The notes under the pieces: model-generated
What the model was told of the DNA's origin: nothing
The model's database searches: none
What the model saw: the letters and a program-made list of their open reading frames with translations, nothing else
Made by a program: the position numbers and the translations under genes
Shown here: positions 55,796 through 64,000 of the stretch, piece by piece
Layout: the number at the start of each line of letters is the position of its first letter
Position numbering within the stretch: the stretch's first letter is position 1
Source of the DNA: Guyanagaster necrorhizus
Taxonomy: Eukaryota > Basidiomycota > Agaricomycetes > Agaricales > Physalacriaceae
DNA: 64,000 nucleotides
Assembly: GCF_019112545.1 (NCBI RefSeq)
Contig: NW_025064886.1
Location: 1,585,059 to 1,649,058 of the forward strand
Reading direction: 5' to 3'

Positions 55796-56075
55796 GGGAT
55801 AGCAATCCTGAATGAGTATGAGAATGTACTCAAAGATGCTACATCAATCAGCAGCAGCTGACTTGGACCATGATCTGGACTTATATAGTATTTCATAGAA
55901 GGATCTTGAAGTAGTACAAAATGTATTTAAGTATGTTGGGATAGCAATCCCAAGCAAGTATGAGAATGTACTCAAAGATGCTATGTCAATCAGTGGCAGC
56001 TGACTTGGACTGTGATCCATACTTATTTAATATTTCATAGAAAGATCTCAAAGTAGTAGAAAATGTATTTAAGTA
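55796..56075. repeat. Two tandem ~142-bp copies of a copia LTR segment
   Basis: Unit 1 (55796-55937) and unit 2 (55938-56075) both begin gggatagcaatcc and end gtatttaagta. They differ mainly by transitions. Unit 2 is part of the complete LTR at 55934-56138; unit 1 looks like a truncated LTR. Confidence 0.8.
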
Positions 56076-56138
56076 GAACATCTCTCTTGAGAGGCTAATC
56101 TAATCCTCTGTACTTTACTCTACTCTGTACTTACAACA
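55934..56138 (+). repeat. 5' LTR of a second copia element
   Basis: 205 bp, TGTTGGGATAGCAATC to CTTACAACA. It is followed directly by a primer-binding-like site (ggttatgagctcca, 56139-56152) and then by the copia gag ORF at 56222. Confidence 0.65.
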
Positions 56139-56221
56139 GGTTATGAGCTCCAGCCATAACTGAACTTATGTCACTACTCACTTTACACTCTTTTGTACTT
56201 TACATACACACATAGAACCAC

Positions 56222-56716
56222 ATGGATAGCCAGTCCATGTATAGAATCGACTCTCTTAAGGGTCTGGAAAATTACTCAATGTGGAAAATCAAGATGACCA
56301 ACATTCTAACTGATTTAAGACTAATTGATTATGCAGACAGAACCACTCTGGCTCTGGCAGATGCAGCACTGGTGGCAGATTGGAAGAAGAGTAATAGAAA
56401 GGCTCTTTCAACAATAAGATTGCAGGTTTTGGATGGCCCACTGGTGTATATTGCTGGTTTGAAGACTTTAGCAGAAGCCTGAAAAGCTCTGAAAGATATG
56501 TATGAGTCCAGGAGACCTATGGAAATTGTCCTTGTCAGAAGGAAATTCTTCAGGGCTCAGTGCAAAGAAGGAGGAAACATAGAGGAGCACATTAGGATTA
56601 TGAGGTCCTATCAGGAGGAGCTGGCATCCCTTAAGCAGAAAGTTGAGGAGGAGGACTTCTCTATTACACTGCTTACATCACTTCTAGATGCATGGAATTC
56701 ATTCATCTCATCAGTG
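56222..56716 (+). pseudogene. Copia gag (first ~165 codons), cut by a gypsy insertion
   Basis: Reads MDSQSMYRIDSLKGLENYSM, WKIKMTNILTDLRLIDYADR, then after a TGA at 56480 (position of a conserved Trp in such proteins) KALKDMYESRRPMEIVLVRR and the UBN2-like EEHIRIMRSYQEELASLKQK and LLTSLLDAWNSFISSV. The YSMWKIKMTNIL start is typical of copia gag. The frame runs straight into the LTR of the minus-strand gypsy element at 56717. Zinc knuckle and pol would lie beyond it, outside the window. Confidence 0.75.
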
Positions 56717-57166
56717 TGTTAGACCTAGCTTGCATGTGACCTGGACATGTGATAGACTAGTGCTGTATTGTGTTTGTACAGTCATGCTAGAATTCACTTA
56801 ATGTATTATACCAGATGAAATGCTTTAAAGCTGAGGTCAAAGCTGGGCTTGAGAGAAGATAGTGTAGGATAAACTTATAGCTTGAAGCTGGACTACTACA
56901 GTGAGAGCTATCCCACTTATATACTGTTCAGCTTGTAATAAATATAACTACTACCTATTGTGCTGTTCTGTGTTGTGATGCTGATCCTGTCTGGTTGTCA
57001 GAGATAGGACAATGAGGAATTGTCTGTGAATGAGATGACCAAGTACAATGATGCTCTATCTGTTGTGATTATCTAATCCTTCCCACACTCTTCAGAGAAG
57101 CACTCAAGATAAATAAGTGCCCTGATAAGATAAGGAAAAAGAATAAGATATAGAGAAAATCATAAC
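56717..57166 (-). repeat. 3' LTR of the minus-strand gypsy element
   Basis: Read on the minus strand it starts TGTTATGATTTTCTC, matching the start of the 13.6/21.5-kb LTRs, followed by the same Ctt-rich run (tctttttcctt). It ends at 56717 with the TG/CA-type terminus tgttag on the plus strand. About 450 bp and diverged from the other family members. Confidence 0.75.
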
Positions 57167-57479
57167 ATCATATCTCTCTTAAGATCATCATTCCAATGGA
57201 TTAATTGATGGAAGTTTCATAGTCTCATATAGCATTGTCTATGGTCATGTTGCATTCATGGATCCATTGATTGGATTCCAGCCTATATCCTTTCCACTTG
57301 ACAAAATAATAGATCACAGTTCAGGTATCTTTACTACATGCCTGAACTTTCTGCAGTTTATAGTTGAGAATTTGTTCTATTTCATAGTGTTCTTCATTCT
57401 TAATCAAGTCTGGCTCTGGCAGAGGAGGGAATTCCCAGTTAGAGAAGGCAGATGCAATATAAGAGGTTAGAAGTGTTTT

Positions 57480-60400
57480 ATTAAAGACAGGGTGAATATG
57501 CCAGGAGTTGGAGAGTTTTAGATGATATACAGAGACACCAACTTTTGCTAGAATTAAGAATAATCCTATCTATTTGTTAGCAAGTTTATGTTTTGGTCAA
57601 GAGCAATGAAGGTTGCTGGTGTCCAGCCAGACCTTATCATTGATGGAGTAATTATGAGCAGGTCTCTGGTGTTTATCATATTGAGCCTTCATAATGATGG
57701 TGGCTTTATTGAGGGCTATGTGTTTTATTGTAGATTGTAAACATGAGTTATGCAAAATCAGTTGATGTAGGAGTTGTAGTGTTGGATTGGATAGTGACCA
57801 GAATATGAGAATAATGTCCATGATTAATGAAAAAGGAGATCTTGTTGGTTGCAGAGTGAATGTGGTTGTTGTGCTGGAAAGCCACTAGAGCAAGCCATTC
57901 AGTCTAATCATCTTGTCTGTGGTTGATGAACATTTAAAGGTACTTTTTGATCTCCTGGTTAATGCACTCAGTTTGCCTATCAGTTTGTGGATGATAAGCA
58001 GTTAATGTGTTGCTTCAGATGTTAAGAAGATGGTAAAGATCATTGAGGAATTTAGAGACAAATTATGGACTCTAGTCTGAAATGATGATCTGAGGCATTC
58101 CATATTTTGCATAGACTTCATCTCATAGAATTTTTGCCCATCCCTTGAAAGATAGTTCTGTCAAGCATGTGACTGAGATGATTGCCTTTGAGAACTGGTT
58201 GACAATAACAATAATAGCATCATAGCCATTACAATCTGAGAGTCCAGTGATCATGTTGACTGAGATGTGAGTCCAAGATTTCATAGAGACTTTGTTTGGA
58301 TAAAGTGGGATGGCTTATGCTTAGATGCTTGATTTGGTCTATTGACAAGTCTCACACTCCTTGATGTACTTTTTGATATTCTGCTCTATTTTTAGCCACC
58401 AATACTCTCTTAGCACTAACTTTTTTGTCTTTGCAATCTCTGGATGGCCTGCTGTGGCATAGTTATAAGACATAGAAATAATCTCTCCTTGAAGTATGTG
58501 ATCTCAGAGAATATAAATTTGGTTATCATAGTAGATTAAATCCCCTGATTTAATCATGCCTCATTTATTATTGATAGAGGAGGCAATGCATTGGTTCCAC
58601 AAATATATTTGTCATATCATGCTCTTGATCCACTCATGTATTTCCTTCTCTATTGGCATTATCATCACTCTAAAGTGCTCTGGCTTCAGGAGCATCACTC
58701 TACTATTGTCCTCTTTATCTTGGTTGTGATCTGATCAGCAGCTTAACAAGTCTGCCTTTTTGTTTGCTGTCTCCACTTTATGATATAGAGTGTATTAGTA
58801 TTGTAAAAGTTCAGTGACTCATCAGGCTTGTTGTTGGTTGAGCTTTTGCAGTAATCAGAAATATCAGAGGTTTTGATGATTAGTCCAGACCTCAAAAGTG
58901 TGAATAGCACTGATCAGATAGTATCTCCATTCAGCAAGGGTGAGCATGATAGTGAGTAGTTTCTTGTTGTAGATTTCATAGTTGCACTCAGTAGTAGTGA
59001 GTGCCTTGGAGAAGAAGGTGACAGGTTACCATTTTCTGTCTTGTTTTTGTGAGAGTACTACTTCTATTGCTTCTTCACTTGAATCAGCTTCCACTCTGAA
59101 TCACCTTTTCTTTGTTAATATTGCTAATATCATATTTTCAGCTAATCATCTCTTTAGGTCTTCAAACACTGATTGTTGAGCTATCTCTTCAGACCAAAGG
59201 GCATTTTCTATAAGTTGTATCATGGGATGAACAACTTTGCTGTAATCTCAGATAAACTAGTAGTAAAAGTTTGTAAATCTGAGAAATGATTGTAGCTTCT
59301 TCTTGATCAGCATTGGCCATTCCATCACCTCTGTCACTTTGACCAGATCTATCTGAATGTTCCCTTTGCTGATTATGACTTTGAGGTATTCAGTCTCTAG
59401 TACCTCAAATTCACATTTCTCAGCCTTCAGAAACAGCTTATGCTTTTTCATTAGCTCTAGTATTTATTGTATGAGTTGTCAGTATTTATTCCATCCTTTA
59501 AATATGATTAGGATGTCATCCAGATAAATAGTGACTTTCTCTGTCATGATAAGATCCTTGAAGATATCATTCATCATTCATTGAAAGATGGCAGGAGAGT
59601 TTGTTAGGCTGAAAAACACAACCATGGATTCAAAAAGCCCTTGGTTAGTCTGAAACACTGTCTTCCATTCATCTTCCTCTTTGATCTGAACATTGCTATA
59701 TCTCCATCATATGTCCAACTTAGTGTAATATTTTGTCTCTTAGAGTTTGTCCATTAACTCTAAGATCAAGGGAAGAGAATAACAATTCTTGATGGTCATC
59801 TCATTAAGCTTCTGGTAATCCTGAACTAGCTGCAGCTTTCTATCCTTCTTTTTGACAAAGAAGAAAGAAGAGACTATAGGGGATTTCAATAGTTGGATTC
59901 TTCCACTAGAGAGATTCTCATCTAGAAACTTATTGAGTTCCTGCTGTTCCAGCCATCCAAGAGGGTATATTTTGCAGTTTAGATTGGTGTTTCATTTGAG
60001 ATAAGCTCAATCACATGATCCCAAGGCTTTGGTTCTAGCAGTTCATTGAAGTTCTCTTTGTCAGACAGGTCTCAGAAGTCTTATGCCCATTCTAGCACTA
60101 TTTCTTTAAATGTTTTAGCCTCCTTCTCAGCATTTGCTTTAGTGGCTAAGTCATTAGTATGATGTACTGCTTAGACATAAATTGTCTGATCCAGATCAAC
60201 TACAAGAATGGTGTCTCTATCTTCTATCTCTTCATTTCACTGGTCTTTGGGATTCTCATCTGACAGTTCAAAGAGGATTTTTTAGCATTAGCAGCATGCA
60301 AAGGTGATCTGCCCTGTCTTCTAATTGATTAACAGATTATGCTGTGTGAGCCAATCATGACCAAGAAAGATCTTCTTGGATTCTAGCTCAGTCACAGCTA

Positions 60401-60640
60401 GGTTGATCTATTCCAAGTGATCTCTGATTGTTAATTGGAGTTTAACAAATTCCATGATTGAGCTGGCTTGATTCTTGGTCCCATCAGCATTGTAAACTGG
60501 GATCAGACTGACAGTGGCTCAAGTTGAGAGATTGTACTTAGTGACAAAAGCATGATTGATAGAGCTTCTTATACAGCTGCTGTCAATCAGGGCAATGACA
60601 GCATATATAGATTGGTTGGTGAGAGTCTTGATCTGTATCT
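57480..60640 (-). pseudogene. Decayed pol of the second gypsy element
   Basis: Integrase C-terminal part near 57600-57820, RNase H near 58780-59060, RT near 59250-60000 and protease near 60440-60620, all on the minus strand in broken frames. Homology to 17707-20850 is clear in the segments KAEKCEFEVLETEYL and KKKLQSFLRFTNFYY, and in QYDKHQRPAHNYS. The chromodomain part, expected near 57200-57480, is not readable. Confidence 0.7.
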
Positions 60641-61479
60641 ATGTGGTCAGATCTCTCCCCATAGTCTTCTGTCACTGAATATATTTCTTAGGCCCCTTTA
60701 GCTTGTCTAGTCACTCTAAGGCTTGATTCCTTTCTGCCTTCTTTATTCTCTTGATCATTTCATCAATTATTTTTTCAGCTCATGTCTTGTATATCTGGTT
60801 CTTGAGCACAGTTTTTGCTTTGGCCTTATTCTTGGTGTTTTGGATAGTTCACTAAGTCCATTCAGTCTCAAATGGTTTTAGCCAGCCACTGGAGACCTCT
60901 TCCCCTGTTCAGCTCATGAGTGGTTGAGTTTCAGTTTTAGATGATTCTTTGGGTGGTTTTGTGATAGTTGTTGAACAAGGTATATTTGAATGCATATAGA
61001 TAGAAATAACTACAGAACTAGCATAAGTCTGTCTAGCAGTATTTTGAGACACACCATAAAGTCCTTTAGCTGATTGAATGGAATCACTCACTTGTTGGTT
61101 TTATCTTTTACCTCCTCAATCTTTGTTCTATTCCTTTTAAGTTTGTCAGCCTCCTTCTATAATTCAGCAATCTGAGCCTATATGTCTTTGCAGATTTGCT
61201 TCTTCTTTAGTCAATTCCACAACAGATAACCCTTCTCTCTATGGTTGAAGCATTTGTCTTTCTTTTTTATTTGGTTAATGTCCATGGGTTTTCTAGTACC
61301 AGTGTAGGTTGTTTTGGTGCTAGTCTTCTGGCTGGTATAAGAAGAGGTCAAAGCATTAGTGGAAGTGCCAGGCTTTAAAGAGTTAGTTGATCTGCTGAGT
61401 TTGCCAGAGTTTATTCAGTTGGGTTTGTACTTGTTCTGATGATAGGCATTGACCACTGACACATAGGTATTAAATTGCT

Positions 61480-62740
61480 GAGAGACATGTTTTAGAATAG
61501 TGCATTGGTGCATAATGAGATAAATCTGAAGATTAAAGAGATTAGCTGAGAAATAAGAAGATTTAATGAAAGAAATGACCAGAAATAATCTCAGAAGTCT
61601 AGAATGACTCCTGTGTATAGATTAATTGCCTCAGGAAAATAAGGAAGTAAAAAGACCAGTGGCCAGGCCACTAACAGAGATAACCAATGTCAGGTTGCAT
61701 AGAAACAAAAGGCAGCCCAGAGCAGAATATGCATGTCAGACTACAATATGCACACAAATAATATGCCAAAGACTCCAGAACAGAATTCCATGCTTTGAAA
61801 CTACTATATTTGATGTATCTTAGTAAGTACAGTAGTAGACTATTTAAGTACCACATTATAAGAGTAGTAGACAAGTTTCTGACCCTCCACAGTTGCAGTG
61901 TATTAAGCACAGAAAGCCTTGCACTATAGCTCTGGATTTGTGTTTGTTACTTTGGGTGAGAGAATAGACCCATTATTGATATTATAGAGAGAGATTTGAG
62001 AACTGCCCAATGCACAGAAGCTTGTGAGAGACTTGAATTCAAATTGATAAGAGATTTTGAATTGCACTCTAGTCTGAAAATAAGAGAGCAGTGTCTGAAG
62101 AGCATTATCTTGAGTTTTTGAGGTATTTGTAATGCATGATGCTACAGGTGATAGAGGTTTGAACCCTTTGGCTTGATTAGTGTGCCTGTTTTGGTTATTT
62201 CCACAGATTAGCAGAGGTTCAAACCCTTTGAGTCTGTTGGATGGTGTTTTATTGTGTTTTATGTCTCTAGATCACATAGGTTTGAATCCTGTGGATCTAC
62301 AATTAGTTTGGAAACTCATGCACAGAGGTTTGAACTCTTTGGCACTTGTGGATGTGTTTGTGATTGGTTTCTGCTTAGAGCATGAAGCTTTGAGTTATAT
62401 AATATGTGTTTAGAGATTTGGGATTGATCTGAGCTGTGCTTGAAACTATTTTGAGAGTTTTGTGAGAGTGTTTTGACATATTGTATTGAGCTACAGTACT
62501 CTTTACCTTGAAGTCTGACAACATCTGTTGCCATCTCTTGTTTTGATAAAATAAAAAGCTTTGAGACTTAGAGAGATCAGAGACAGTTGTACACATGCTA
62601 TTGCTATTCATATACAGTGGAATCATTTAAGATGATTGTACTTGCTACAGCTACTTTATCACATTATAATCCCCCTATGAACTAAGAGTATTGTGTGTGT
62701 GTTAATGTGGGTGTGATCAGTGGATAGCTCTCTGCTGTGA
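61480..62740. other. Extra ~1.25-kb block inside gag of the second gypsy element
   Basis: Gag is readable on both sides: upstream part VGVLDDIDDNRQMIEILKIS (about 62940) and downstream part YHQNKYKPN (about 61445) before the zinc knuckle. The distance between the ILQYA motif and the knuckle is ~2.67 kb here versus ~1.33 kb in the 13.6-kb copy, so about 1.25-1.3 kb has been inserted. The block has no readable ORF and contains the spaced repeats listed separately. Its termini were not identified. Confidence 0.55.
62153..62345. repeat. Four spaced degenerate repeats, GAGGTTYRAAYCCTTTG-like
   Basis: Copies start at about 62154, 62213, 62276 and 62328 (52-63 bp apart): gaggtttgaaccctttgg, gaggttcaaaccctttga, taggtttgaatcctgtgg, gaggtttgaactctttgg. 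The core GGTTYRAAYCC resembles a Pol III B box. Confidence 0.6.
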
Positions 62741-63682
62741 CCATTTTCATCTTACACTTATGCAAAACCTCTTTACTATCTTCTATCACTGTCACTTCTT
62801 GTTTATAATGATTATCTATTTCTTCTATTCATTATATCCCTTCAGGATATTGACACTGATGTCTGAAATGATTGTTGTGTATGATTTAGAGATGCTGATC
62901 TTCAATATTTCAATCATTTGTCTATTATCATCAATGTCATCAAGGACTCCTACTAGCTTGGCAAGCCATTCCAGCTCATCAAAGTATTCAGTAGCAGTCT
63001 TATTGTCTATCTCTTATATAGCAAAGTCAATGAATTTATCTCAGATCATCTGTTTAAAAGTTTCTCAGGATAGCAGTTGATAGTGTCTTCTGGTACTAGA
63101 ATAAAAAATTGTTGATTGCAGAGTCCATCAGGTTTTGGCCTTATTCTTGAAGTAGAAGGCCATGAAGGTGACTCTATAGATGTTAGCCATAAGATACATA
63201 GAGTACACCTCAAAGTACTGCTTGCAATCAGTAAGGAATCTATTGATGTTGTCTGATGCCTTTTTGAATAGTTGTGGTTTTTGTATTAAGTTAGATTTGC
63301 ATTGAATTAAAAGGACATTGACTGTCAGGGGCTCTATTGGATTCAGGTACCCATTGAAGGGTAGATGCTTCTATTCTTTGGGCAGGGCCAGAAATGAGTG
63401 TAGTGACCCACTGTCAGATCCTGGGCTTCCTGTCAGGCTGCTAGTCATCTTTTTGACTATTTCGCCATCTCTGATGGTGAAGCCTAACTTAGTGGCTTCT
63501 GGATCATCTCCTTTAGCTTGCTCACTCATAGTGGCTTTATTGGCAGGTGGTTGTCTGCCAAGAAGCCTACTCTCTCTACTCCTCTAAGAGTATCAGGCTG
63601 TAGCTGGCTTCTTGGCTAGTGGGGGCTGTTGTCATAAGATTTGTACAGAGATGGTTCAGATTGACAGTGCCATATAAATAGC

Positions 63683-63910
63683 TCATTGGGGCTGGATTGA
63701 GAGCATGTTTGGTATGGGTTGGATCCTATATTTGGATTGATAGACTGAAAGTTTAGTTAGAGGATCCTTAAAGTAGGCTTTATTGTAAATGAAAATAGCC
63801 TGCTTGATGGTAGCATACTGTAAAATATCCACTTTTTCAGCATCATCTGCTACTAAATACTTCTCTCCTAGTGGCATCATTTTCCAGCTTACATCTTGAA
63901 GGAGTTCCAT
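63683..63910 (-). pseudogene. Gag fragment of the second gypsy element
   Basis: MELLQDVSWKMMPLGEKYLV then KVDILQYATIKQAIFIYNKA, matching the EILQYAATKHAIFNFNQQYL segment of the first element (about 15655-15715). It is the longest clean frame left in this copy. Confidence 0.7.
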
Positions 63911-64000
63911 TACTCTTTCCTAGTATATCCTCATGAACTTCTCTCTTTTATGTTGTATTTCTTCTTTGAGTAACTCTTTATCTTCTGATTTATAGAACCT

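Larger units (their letters stand above)
56717..64000 (-). mobile_element. Second chromovirus-family gypsy element, heavily decayed, runs off the window
   Basis: Minus-strand pieces match the 13.6-kb element segment by segment: KAQYDKHQRPAHNYSINDKV and WLDTSNLH (about 57650), an integrase zone (57.9-58.4 kb), RNase H (about 58.8-59.1 kb), RT with HKLFLKAEKCEFEVLETEYL (about 59440), protease zone (about 60.5 kb), MSDSIQSAKGLYGVSQ (about 61090), knuckle remnant CFNHREKGYLLWN (about 61260) and gag ILQYATIKQAIFIYNKAYF (about 63830). Stops and losses are everywhere and CpG is almost absent, so it is older than the copy at 13.6 kb. It is nested in the copia gag at 56222-56716. Confidence 0.82.

Noticed and set aside
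57258..57470. Plus-strand ORF beside the gypsy 3' LTR
   Set aside because: AT-rich antisense of decayed gypsy sequence; no plus-strand motif.
1..64000. CRISPR arrays, operons, riboswitches, tRNA or rRNA genes
   Set aside because: No regular repeat-spacer array, no cloverleaf or rRNA core seen; the intron-rich eukaryotic gene structure makes bacterial features unlikely.

Overview
The window looks like nuclear DNA of a filamentous basidiomycete, most likely an Agaricomycete. The evidence is intron-dense genes with ~50-60 bp GT-AG introns, a MIX17/MSS4/condensin/MAK5 gene set typical of fungi, and Agaricomycete-style accessory families: TKL-like kinases, an F-box protein and OTT_1508-like deaminase candidates. 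There is no bacterial organisation, and I found no tRNA, rRNA or CRISPR. All gene models were built by eye from reading frames plus splice signals.

Layout. 1-9.3 kb is gene-dense: the 3' part of an MSS4-type PIP 5-kinase (+), condensin subunit 1 (-), a phosphoglycerate-mutase-like protein (-) and a small membrane protein (-). 10.25-23.8 kb is a Ty1/copia element, partly hidden by a 480-bp assembly gap. A complete but decayed Ty3/gypsy chromovirus (13577-21997) sits inside its pol gene with an exact 5-bp target duplication. The copia element itself appears to have landed in the 3' part of a kinase gene whose remains lie at 23.79-25.2 kb. 25.4-29.4 kb holds relics: an unknown gene, a double zinc-knuckle ORF and a decayed GPCR. 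29.4-37.6 kb is ordinary again: MAK5 helicase (-), a reductase/epimerase (+), a deaminase-like protein (-) and an MDR oxidoreductase (-). A broken inverted copy of the oxidoreductase follows at 38.2-39.07 kb.

39.1-45.7 kb is a relic zone: kinase fragments, a ~260-bp inverted repeat, a decayed HAD-dehalogenase-like gene and a pogo-type DNA transposon with perfect terminal repeats. 46.0-54.4 kb is gene-dense: a second deaminase-like candidate (+), MIX17 (-), mL45/Mba1-like (+), an F-box gene (-) and a second phosphoglycerate-mutase-like gene (+). From 54.65 kb to the end the DNA is again repetitive: a gypsy-like 5' end, a copia LTR and gag, and a long minus-strand chromovirus related to the one at 13.6 kb, which runs off the window.

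Two themes connect the regions. The transposon-rich blocks are visibly poor in CpG and full of C-to-T/G-to-A changes (CGA to TGA stops, LTR differences that are all transitions), while the gene blocks keep CpG; this fits cytosine methylation and deamination. The two phosphoglycerate-mutase-like paralogs, 45 kb apart in opposite orientation, share an unusual 8-nt microexon preceded by what must be a GC-AG intron, the neatest gene-structure observation here.
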